A program made the translations under genes and the position numbers. Of a DNA stretch of 5,413 nt, positions 1 through 5,351 are shown piece by piece (within the stretch, counting starts at the first letter, position 1; each line of letters starts with the position of its first letter). This DNA is from DATAYF01 sp036272735 (GTDB lineage: Bacteria > Chloroflexota > Ktedonobacteria > Ktedonobacterales > Ktedonobacteraceae): NCBI GenBank assembly GCA_036272735.1, contig DATAYF010000686.1, positions 1-5,413 on the forward strand, written 5' to 3'. Under the pieces are notes generated by a model. It ran no database searches, was not told where the DNA came from, and saw only the letters and a program-made list of their open reading frames with translations.

Positions 1-72
1 GCCCCACGCCACCCGATGACCAACTTCACCAGCAACAAAGGCCCTGCAAGTGACAAGGAAGCAAGGACCTGA
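1..72 (+). CDS. Possible C-terminal end of an upstream gene (partial)
   Basis: Frame 1 is open from the window edge to a TGA at 70-72 and would encode a hydrophilic 23-residue tail rich in Thr, Pro, Lys and Asp. The support is compositional: these 72 bases are clearly GC-richer than the sequence after the stop, where AT content jumps and all frames fill with stops. The product cannot be recognised. Frame 3 is also open until 51-53, and two minus-strand frames stay open to the edge, so both the strand and the reality of this gene are uncertain. Confidence 0.28.
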   Translation, partial: APRHPMTNFTSNKGPASDKEART

Positions 73-80
73 GCAGTTCA

Positions 81-92
81 AATGATATCATT
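81..92. repeat. Perfect 12-bp palindrome AATGATATCATT
   Basis: AATGATATCATT equals its own reverse complement, and two more flanking bases pair after a one-base mismatch. It lies just after the composition change at 72, within the spacer of a weak promoter-like pair (CTGAGC at 69-74, TAAAAT at 92-97, 17-base spacing). It could bind a dimeric repressor, but AT-rich DNA produces such palindromes by chance fairly often. Confidence 0.3.
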
Positions 93-241
93 AAAATAAC
101 TTTTAGTAAATAATAGCGTGAGCAAATATTCCTGTTGGAAATTTAGAACCAAAGGCGAAATAACACAAGGAAAAGGCAATTCTAAAGGCTATTTAACACT
201 TGGAGAACATAAAATAAAAATCGTCTCTATCTAAACTTTAC

Positions 242-296
242 AACAGGTTCGAGTATATAAACCGGCCTGTAGAGCCATTTTATATACTCTTCTGTT
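242..296. other. Two-part hairpin (candidate RNA structure)
   Basis: AACAG (242-246) pairs with CTGTT (292-296). After an asymmetric internal loop, GAGTATATAAA (251-261) pairs perfectly with TTTATATACTC (279-289). Inside the apical loop GGC (264-266) can pair with GCC (274-276). This gives 16 outer pairs in two helices plus a short apical stem. No T-run follows on the + strand, so it is not a simple terminator. The GGTTCGA at 246-252 recalls a tRNA T-loop, but no tRNA can be folded around it. It is a candidate leader or small-RNA element of unknown function. Confidence 0.45.
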
Positions 297-308
297 TCCT
301 AAACCGTG

Positions 309-333
309 CTTGCGAGATCAAAATCTACGCAAG
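309..333. other. Bulged hairpin (candidate RNA structure)
   Basis: CTTGCG (309-314) pairs with CGCAAG (328-333), continued by AGAT (315-318) with ATCT (323-326), leaving A327 as a bulge and a CAAA loop. Ten pairs with a tetraloop make this a tight, stable fold. It lies 12 bases after the preceding hairpin, so the two would form tandem stems in one transcript. Confidence 0.45.
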
Positions 334-478
334 AGCAAATATCCCCAGAGCTGAAGCATTTTATAGTGATGTGAAGCATCTTCTAAAGCCAATCCACATA
401 TAGAAGGGACTTACGCTCTCTAGAGGGACCAACACAGGCAGAAGCAACAAGCCAAGCATAAAACAAGAAATCGTCCTA

Positions 479-507
479 TTGTGCATTGACGGCAAAAGCA
501 CTACAAT
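479..507 (+). promoter_or_regulatory. Probable sigma-70-type promoter of the HNH gene
   Basis: TTGTGC (479-484) and TACAAT (502-507) are separated by exactly 17 bases. The -10 box has one mismatch to TATAAT and the -35 box keeps the TTG. Transcription would begin near 514, giving a leader of about 29 bases. The boxes overlap the inverted repeat at 470-536, so a protein bound to that repeat would block this promoter. Confidence 0.45.
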
Positions 508-525
508 AGAGGAAAATCAATGTAT

Positions 526-532
526 GAAAGGA
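526..532 (+). promoter_or_regulatory. Ribosome binding site of the HNH gene
   Basis: GAAAGGA lies 10 bases before the ATG at 543 and fixes that codon as the start. It falls in the right arm of the 470-536 hairpin. Confidence 0.55.
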
Positions 533-542
533 CGATATTTTT

Positions 543-1415
543 ATGGCAAATTGTACATATTGTGGCAAACAGTTTGGGTTCCTCGAATATACCTCGCCGA
601 TGAAACGTTGCAAAAATTGTGAAGCATCACTTCATCAAACACAGTCACAACTCTTCTACATACTCGACCAGGAATTTCAAAAAACCGGCATCGCCTCATC
701 AAAAGAACAAGACTTGATTCAACACCTTGCCCAACAACGCATTCCCCAGGACATCGGTATGCCTATTCTACAAAAACAACTTTATTATCGAGGTTTATCG
801 GAAATCATGTGGGGCAATATTCCTGTGATTCGCACGAGGATGATCCTTGATTCAGATGAAACAGCACACTTCTCAATATCAGCCGTTTATCACAAACCCA
901 ACAAAAAGATTAAGTACATCGACGGTACACTCACCGGCACTAACAAAAAGTGCTATTTCGTCTCATTTACCGGCTCAGATAACTTCACGATGGACTGGAA
1001 CAATATCTCACAAACACGACAAACAACCGTAAGCAGTCTGATGTACAACAAGGCTCGGAAACCTGTGATTGTTGAGAAACCTGCCATCCATATTTCAGTA
1101 ACGAAAGGCTCTGGTGGTGGCAATTATGAGGTGCAAGATCCACTCTACATAAAAATATTTATCGATACCCTGGCTAAATTATGGAAGCGCCAGCTCGTCA
1201 TCTACCAGGAGCAAAAGGCACATGGTGCGATCCCCCAACATATCAGGGCTGCGGTATTCAAGCGCGACGGTGGCAGGTGTGTTCAGTGTGGCTACGACGG
1301 CGAGTATATCGAATATGATCACATTATGCCTCGTAGCAAAGGCGGGCAGAACACCGTTGATAACGTACAGCTGCTCTGCCGCAAATGCAATCTGAAGAAA
1401 GGCGATAGAGTGTAG
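543..1415 (+). CDS. HNH endonuclease with N-terminal zinc ribbon and PH/GRAM-like middle domain
   Basis: A 290-residue, probably cytoplasmic protein. An N-terminal zinc ribbon is marked by C4-x2-C7 and C23-x2-C26. A helical linker (about 33-92) leads to a beta-rich region (about 98-185) whose pattern (LDSDETAHF, then GTLTGTNKKCYFV, then MDWNNIS) resembles bacterial PH/GRAM-like domains; that assignment is inference. The C-terminal 55 residues are a clear HNH domain: C246-x2-C249, D259-H260, N274, C279-x2-C282-N283. The third catalytic position is Asn, a normal family variant, and the two CxxC pairs should hold a structural zinc. HNH enzymes nick or cut DNA (restriction, homing, phage and defence roles); its target is unknown. 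There is no RuvC domain, so it is not IscB/Cas9-like. The gene stands alone. GC is about 40% up to 1200 and about 53% across the HNH part. Confidence 0.88.
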   Translation: MANCTYCGKQFGFLEYTSPMKRCKNCEASLHQTQSQLFYILDQEFQKTGIASSKEQDLIQHLAQQRIPQDIGMPILQKQLYYRGLSEIMWGNIPVIRTRMILDSDETAHFSISAVYHKPNKKIKYIDGTLTGTNKKCYFVSFTGSDNFTMDWNNISQTRQTTVSSLMYNKARKPVIVEKPAIHISVTKGSGGGNYEVQDPLYIKIFIDTLAKLWKRQLVIYQEQKAHGAIPQHIRAAVFKRDGGRCVQCGYDGEYIEYDHIMPRSKGGQNTVDNVQLLCRKCNLKKGDRV

Positions 1416-1837
1416 CCGCTCTGTAAATGCAAGCTTTAAATGCCTCATGGCCGAATTTGGGTACTGGTGACGAAGTCGATTTTCATGCTCAGAATTTCGC
1501 AAAGCCAGCTTAAAAAAGCAGCAAGGCCAATCAAATTATTCATTCTAAGCAGGCTTTTCCTTTATAAGGTGTCAAAAACACCACACATCAATCTAGGCCA
1601 GCCATAGCATTAGGTTCATTAAAGGCCATACACCATATCATCAGTATTCCCACGACCAGGTACAAAACTGTTTACTCTCAACATAAAGGAGTCTGGCTCG
1701 TCCCTCATCATGCAATACAAGCAAGCATTGCAGGAAAGCGGCACTTCACTAGAGCCCAAATAGGAAGAAACACTAAAACCGATTTAAAACCATCCTAATT
1801 ATGCCAGAAAGAATAAAGAAGTAGCATAACAAAAACT
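1416..1837. other. Gap with no recognisable gene
   Basis: No credible open frame continues past the HNH stop on either strand; the minus-strand frame reaching into the HNH gene is its shadow. Small structures are GGTGT/ACACC (1568-1572 with 1578-1582) and TGCAAT/ATTGCA (1711-1716 with 1727-1732). No terminator lies directly behind the HNH stop, so its transcript may run to the stem at 1838. A small RNA here is possible, but nothing identifies one. Confidence 0.5.
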
Positions 1838-1868
1838 AGAGCACCTGGTTAGAAAAATCAGGTGCTCT
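1838..1868. terminator. Probable intrinsic terminator, possibly bidirectional
   Basis: AGAGCACCTG (1838-1847) pairs perfectly with CAGGTGCTCT (1859-1868) over an 11-base A-rich loop, with a possible extra G-U pair. On the + strand it is followed by TTATTCCTCTT, a moderate T-tract. On the minus strand the stem is followed by TAGTTTTTG, at least as good. It is the best terminator in the window and sits where the AT-rich segment gives way to GC-richer DNA, 422 bases after the HNH stop. Confidence 0.65.
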
Positions 1869-1907
1869 TATTCCTCTTCATTCTACGCTTATCCATTTAC
1901 TAGCAGC

Positions 1908-1952
1908 TTGTCGGAGAGAACGGAGCAGCGGTGACGCCAGTTGCTCCGACAA
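1908..1952. repeat. Inverted repeat with a nested GNRA-loop hairpin
   Basis: TTGTCGGAG (1908-1916) pairs perfectly with CTCCGACAA (1944-1952). Alternatively GGAGCA (1922-1927) pairs with TGCTCC (1942-1947), using the same right arm. Within both, GCG-GTGA-CGC (1928-1937) forms a hairpin with a GNRA-type loop. The two folds are mutually exclusive. The repeat lies 115 bases before the WD40 gene; no T-run follows, so it is not an intrinsic terminator. It may be a leader element of the WD40 gene, an operator or an old element end. Confidence 0.4.
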
Positions 1953-2055
1953 CGCAGGCACTCTTTATGAGGTCATAACGTTTTTTCGTGCGGTTTCCCC
2001 ACGGAGCCCTTCCAGTGCTAAAATGAGCTTGAACCTTCTCCACTCAGCCAAAAAC

Positions 2056-2059
2056 AGGA
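2056..2059 (+). promoter_or_regulatory. Ribosome binding site of the WD40 gene
   Basis: AGGA lies 7 bases before the ATG at 2067 and supports that start. Later in-frame ATGs either lack such a site or (residue 95) would remove the membrane helix. Confidence 0.4.
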
Positions 2060-2066
2060 TCTTCCG

Positions 2067-3611
2067 ATGAAAAGCACAAAAATGGGACAAATGCCACCTC
2101 TCTCCGGAACTATCGGCCTCTATACTTATCTAAACAGTTGGTATATACTCTCTCCAAAAGCCATCTGCGTGATCAGACACGATACTTCTGGAGGAACCAC
2201 CTTGGAACAATTCGTCTCTCACGAACCGGCCAAATGCAGGCCGAGGCCAGGGAAGTACACATTTCTTCTAATTGGTCTTCTCTTTTTTATTTTAGCTGGC
2301 GTTCTGGGCGCTCTTTTTCTCCCACGCCTGCTTCTCTCACATGCGGTCATGCACCCACCTCTCCTCAACACAAGTCCGACTCTTCAGGGGGCTTTCTCTC
2401 CTTACTGGCTCAATAAGCATGCCGTGTTTCTGGAGAGTTCATCGGGGCCATCCTACCTCTGGAATCTGTCAACCAATACCTTGACAAAAAAGACGCGTCT
2501 TTCCTGTGTGCCTGCCACGTTTGAGAGCATGTATACGGGACTCTATGATATCTGCACGTCCGATGATGGCACCATCCAGGCGAATAGCATCCTCAGAGGG
2601 GTGCAAACGGTCTATTACAATGATCATCACACAATCTGGCGCCAGCTCACACTGAGCAGCGATAAGACAAAGTTCGCGGCGCTCAGCGATCAAGAGGTTT
2701 TTCAGATCTGGGATCTCCAGACGGGCATGATCCAACTCACGCTTCACTTGCCTCGCTCTGCCGAACCACCTCTCATTACCTGGTCTCCCGATGAGCAGAA
2801 GCTCGCTGTCGATTATCACACTCAGAGTCTTCAGATCTGGGACTTGGCCAGACACCATCTGTTGTACCATCTGACAGGCCCGGGCTTGACGGACAAGGGA
2901 GGGGAGTTCTCCTGGTCTTCCGATAGCGTGCATCTGGGATATGCCGATGACGATCCTGCCGATCTGAAGCCGCTCGTTGATATTTGGGATATGAACACTG
3001 GCGCACTCTCAATGACTGACCAGTTGAGTAATGTCATTGGACTCGGTCAGTTTCGGTTGCTCGCGGGCGGCCAGAGCTTCTTCGTGAGAACAGATAATAG
3101 CCTGGGTGGCCAGTTTGAACTTGTCAGTACGGTCACCCACCGTGTTCTTCTGGGCCAATCGCCTTCTGACAGGCCGGTCTCACTCCAGGTTTCCCCTGAT
3201 ACAAATCTCCTTGAGTTAAGTAGAGGGGAAATCAAAGGGGGAAACACAACAACCATCGAGATCGATGATGCGGCAACGGGGCAGAAAGTAGCCAGCTACC
3301 CCGGTCTTGCCGATGCCGAGCATGTTGGAGGCCGTACCATACCATTGGGTGTCTTCTTAGGGGACTGGTCGCCTGATAGTCAGTCTCTTGCTTCAGTTGG
3401 GCCTGATGGGCGCTTGCATGTCTGGGACGCACATACCGGCCAGGAAAGGGCCAGTTATACTCAAGCTGGAGAGCCATCAGCGATTACCAGGCTCGATACA
3501 TCGATGATTGCATGGTCCTCTGATGAAAGCATGATTGCCCTCATGACTCTTACGAAGGTGTATATACCTGGCAGCAGCCAGGAAATAGCCTATGTGGTGT
3601 CTGCTCCATAG
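2067..3611 (+). CDS. Membrane-anchored WD40-repeat beta-propeller protein
   Basis: A 514-residue protein with a 63-residue N-terminal tail, one transmembrane helix (about 64-90, rich in Leu, Phe, Ile) and a large C-terminal WD40 propeller. Basic residues (KCRPRPGK, 56-63) just before the helix predict the tail inside and the propeller outside. Blade endings are seen at YLWNL (130-134), IWDL (214-217 and 257-260), IWDM (306-309), the degenerate IEIDD (397-401) and VWDAHTG (452-458). Ser-x-Asp turns recur (WSPDEQ, WSSDS, VSPDT, WSPDS, WSSDE), giving about eight blades. Such propellers are binding platforms without catalysis; the partner is unknown. Related domains in Chloroflexota and Actinobacteria often follow a Ser/Thr kinase and a membrane helix, but here no kinase is present and the first 60 residues match nothing I recognise. 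No terminator is evident behind the gene. Confidence 0.85.
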   Translation: MKSTKMGQMPPLSGTIGLYTYLNSWYILSPKAICVIRHDTSGGTTLEQFVSHEPAKCRPRPGKYTFLLIGLLFFILAGVLGALFLPRLLLSHAVMHPPLLNTSPTLQGAFSPYWLNKHAVFLESSSGPSYLWNLSTNTLTKKTRLSCVPATFESMYTGLYDICTSDDGTIQANSILRGVQTVYYNDHHTIWRQLTLSSDKTKFAALSDQEVFQIWDLQTGMIQLTLHLPRSAEPPLITWSPDEQKLAVDYHTQSLQIWDLARHHLLYHLTGPGLTDKGGEFSWSSDSVHLGYADDDPADLKPLVDIWDMNTGALSMTDQLSNVIGLGQFRLLAGGQSFFVRTDNSLGGQFELVSTVTHRVLLGQSPSDRPVSLQVSPDTNLLELSRGEIKGGNTTTIEIDDAATGQKVASYPGLADAEHVGGRTIPLGVFLGDWSPDSQSLASVGPDGRLHVWDAHTGQERASYTQAGEPSAITRLDTSMIAWSSDESMIALMTLTKVYIPGSSQEIAYVVSAP

Positions 3612-3806
3612 AGCAGAGTATGGGAAGGCCATGCCATTTCGGGGACCAAGTAATCAGTTTTCTCTCAAAGTGGAATGGTCCTCCTCTTCGGCGAAGCCTG
3701 GAAAATGTTCTGACCTCTTTACGACACGGGCGGAAGCGACTCAGATGCGCACAAGTATACCACGACAGACGAGAGGCACTGACTTCTCTCCGACAAGCCG
3801 CTAAGC

Positions 3807-3879
3807 ACATTCAAGCAACTTTTTGGGGATTGTCCGTGCCCGCCAAGCAGGCTTTATTCCACGTTTGTTGCTTGATTGT
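3807..3879. repeat. 13-bp inverted repeat with one mismatch
   Basis: Bases 3807-3819 (ACATTCAAGCAAC) are the reverse complement of 3867-3879 (GTTGCTTGATTGT) except for one T-T position; nine inner bases match without interruption. The arms are 47 bases apart and a small GCC/GGC stem lies between them. It is about 110 bases upstream of the transposase start. It could be part of the element's left end, the palindromic target into which an IS1182-type element inserted, or an old terminator of the WD40 gene. Confidence 0.4.
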
Positions 3880-3976
3880 ACTTAGCCTGTTGGGCAGAGT
3901 GCGCACGCTCGATAGACCTCAATGATGACTCCCCCAGTTCCATTACGTGAGAATAGGTGGAGTACCCATCTCGTCG

Positions 3977-3985
3977 TGGTATACT
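3977..3985 (+). promoter_or_regulatory. Extended -10 box directly before the transposase start
   Basis: TGG followed by TATACT fits an extended -10 element (TGnTATAAT, one mismatch). No good -35 box stands 17 bases upstream, as expected for extended -10 promoters. Transcription would start near 3992, at the second candidate ATG (3993), giving a leaderless message. This agrees with the lack of a ribosome binding site near 3987 or 3993. Confidence 0.35.
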
Positions 3986-3986
3986 G

Positions 3987-5351
3987 ATGGGCATGAAGAG
4001 ACCATTTAAGATGGTGAACTACGAGCAAGCACTCGATCTGACGGTGCGCCTGGGTGACTGTCTGCCCTCCGACCACCTGGCCCACTTCGTGGTAGACAGT
4101 GTGGCTCAGCTTGATCTCACCTCTCTGTATGCCCACTATGGGCCGCGCGGTGGAGAACCGTATGCCCCCGAAGTGCTGTTGGGCTTGTTACTGTATGGCT
4201 ATGCTACCGGTGTGTTCAGTTCGCGCAAGATTGAACGCGCCACCTATGAGGCGATACCGTTCCGCTTCATCGCAGGCAATCTGCATCCCGACCACGATAC
4301 GCTTGCGGCATTTCGACGCACGTTCTTGCCAGAACTGAAAGATCTCTTCGTCCAGGTGCTTTTGCTTGCACAAGAGGCAGGTGTGCTAAAATCGGGCACA
4401 ATTAGTCTGGACGGGACGAAGGTGCATGCCGATGCCTCGAAACGCAAAGCGATTAGTTACAAGCGCCTGCTCGAGTTGGAGGCACAGTTGCGAACTGAGA
4501 TCGAGGAGCTCTTTGCGCTGAGCGAACAACTCGATCAGTCAGAGAGGCCCGATGGGCTAGTGGTGAGCGAGGAGGTTGCGCGGCGAGAGGACCGCCTGGC
4601 GCGGCTTGCAGAGGCCAAAGCGGTCCTGCAATCTCGTACGAAAGAACGTGCGGCAGCCGAGCAGGCCGAGTATGAGGTCAAGATGGCGCAGCGCGAGGAG
4701 CGAGAGCGCACGACGGGACGCCGTCCAGGTGGTCGTCCACCAACCCCTCCGACAGAAGGACCACGTGATGGCGATCAGTATAATTTTAGTGACCCAGAGT
4801 CGCGCATCATGAAAAGCTCGACGCATGCCGGTTTTGAGCAAGATTACAACGCACAGGTTGCCGTAGATCAGGGGAGTCTACTCATCGTGGGATGGGCACT
4901 CTCCAATCACCCGAACGATAGTCAGGAAGCCGAATCCACGCTTGCTGCTATTCCCTCGGCGCTTGGCACCCCCGAGGCAGCAGCGCTGGACGCAGGCTAC
5001 TTTGGCCCTGCGACGCTGGCCGCGTGTGCCAAACGGGGCATCGAGCCGTATATTGCGACAGGTCGTGATCCTCACCATCCCAGTTGGCAGCAGCGCTTCG
5101 CGCCCCTACCAGATCCGCCGTCTGAGGATGCCAGTGCGCAGGTCAAGATGGCCTACAAGCTCAAAACTGCGCTGGGCAAAGCGATCTACAGGGCACGAAA
5201 ATGTACCGTTGAACCAGTGATCGGGATTATCAAAGAGGTGCTCGGCTTTCGCCAATTCTCCTTGCGTGGGATGGGGGCGGCGGCTGGCGAGTGGTGCCTG
5301 GTCTGTTTGGCTTTCAATCTCAAGCGCTTCCATACATTATCCTGGGCGTAG
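3987..5351 (+). CDS. IS1182-family DDE transposase
   Basis: A 454-residue transposase when started at ATG 3987; ATG 3993 or an upstream GTG (3957) are alternatives. No ribosome binding site marks any of them; family-like sequence begins right after the ATGs. The N-terminal DUF772-type domain (about 26-110) contains LPSDHLAHFVVD and HYGPRGGEPYAPEVLLGLLLYG. The catalytic domain has the first Asp in LDGTKVHADASK (D142), the second in LDAGYFG (D335) and Glu in TVEPVIGIIKE (E409) ahead of GFRQFSLRG. Between the first and second Asp lies a charged coiled-coil insertion (about 155-237), a Pro/Arg-rich stretch, then DPESRIMK and GFEQDYNAQVAVD, all typical of IS1182. Length and motifs are complete, so it is probably active. 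It cuts and joins the element's ends in DNA. GC is the highest in the window, locally above 70%. Confidence 0.93.
   Translation: MGMKRPFKMVNYEQALDLTVRLGDCLPSDHLAHFVVDSVAQLDLTSLYAHYGPRGGEPYAPEVLLGLLLYGYATGVFSSRKIERATYEAIPFRFIAGNLHPDHDTLAAFRRTFLPELKDLFVQVLLLAQEAGVLKSGTISLDGTKVHADASKRKAISYKRLLELEAQLRTEIEELFALSEQLDQSERPDGLVVSEEVARREDRLARLAEAKAVLQSRTKERAAAEQAEYEVKMAQREERERTTGRRPGGRPPTPPTEGPRDGDQYNFSDPESRIMKSSTHAGFEQDYNAQVAVDQGSLLIVGWALSNHPNDSQEAESTLAAIPSALGTPEAAALDAGYFGPATLAACAKRGIEPYIATGRDPHHPSWQQRFAPLPDPPSEDASAQVKMAYKLKTALGKAIYRARKCTVEPVIGIIKEVLGFRQFSLRGMGAAAGEWCLVCLAFNLKRFHTLSWA
3987..5351 (+). mobile_element. IS1182-family insertion sequence (ends not resolved)
   Basis: The interval is the transposase gene only, a minimum extent. 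A full element of this family is usually some hundred bases longer and bounded by short imperfect inverted repeats. I compared 3612-3990 with the reverse complement of 5352-5413 and found no shared word longer than about seven bases, so the right end probably lies beyond the window or the repeats are too short and diverged to see. An 8-base direct repeat TGACTCCC (3926-3933 and 5395-5402) brackets the gene, but inverted repeats are absent just inside it. Confidence 0.7.

Larger units (their letters stand above)
470..536 (+). promoter_or_regulatory. Long imperfect hairpin abutting the HNH start: attenuator-like or operator dyad
   Basis: Bases 470-489 and 517-536 form 20-base arms around a 27-base loop. 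In RNA, 19 of 20 positions pair (16 Watson-Crick, three G-U wobbles) with one A-A mismatch (478/528). The hairpin is followed by ATTTTT and then the ATG of the HNH gene, so it looks like an attenuator-style terminator. The right arm contains the ribosome binding site (526-532), which would be masked when folded. Against this, the best promoter for the gene (479-507) lies within the left arm and loop; from that promoter only the right arm would be transcribed, and the repeat could act only as DNA, for example as an operator. Confidence 0.5.
73..542. other. AT-rich, structured non-coding region upstream of the HNH gene
   Basis: No frame in these 470 bases carries a believable gene; stops are dense on both strands. 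GC is about 27-35% by hand count in 61-240, lower than anything else in the window. The region contains a 12-bp perfect palindrome (81-92), a two-part hairpin (242-296), a bulged hairpin (309-333), a smaller stem CTTCTA/TAGAAG (380-385 with 401-406) and a long imperfect hairpin (470-536) touching the HNH start. A near-direct repeat, GAGCAAATAT followed by TCC or CCC, occurs at 120-132 and 333-345. It could be a long regulatory leader, a small RNA gene or simply AT-rich spacer. Confidence 0.6.
3612..3986. other. Gap between the WD40 gene and the transposase gene
   Basis: 375 bases without a supportable gene. Short frames are open on both strands, including a 101-codon + frame at 3620-3925, but its Arg/Ser/Leu-rich product looks like chance translation and has no ribosome binding site. 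The notable structure is the inverted repeat at 3807-3879. The left end of the insertion sequence should lie somewhere here, but no sequence matches the reverse complement of the 62 bases after the transposase stop. Confidence 0.5.

Noticed and set aside
242..275. tRNA-like GGTTCGA motif
   Set aside because: The bases around it do not form a T-arm, and no acceptor or anticodon stem can be placed.
543..1415. IscB/TnpB-like RNA-guided nuclease with the upstream region as guide RNA
   Set aside because: There is only an HNH domain with a zinc ribbon and a non-nuclease middle region; no RuvC motifs, bridge helix or PLMP-type N-terminus, so guide-RNA use is not supported.
1179..1502. 107-codon minus-strand frame over the end of the HNH gene
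   Set aside because: It overlaps the strongly supported HNH domain antisense, and its translation shows no domain.
2469..2933. 154-codon minus-strand open frame inside the WD40 gene
   Set aside because: It is the antisense of the WD40 repeats: its own repeated PDLK segments mirror the IWDL blade endings. No ribosome binding site and no recognisable domain.
3620..3925. 101-codon + frame between the WD40 and transposase genes
   Set aside because: Arg/Ser/Leu-rich product of low plausibility, no ribosome binding site, overlapping open frames on both strands; looks like chance.
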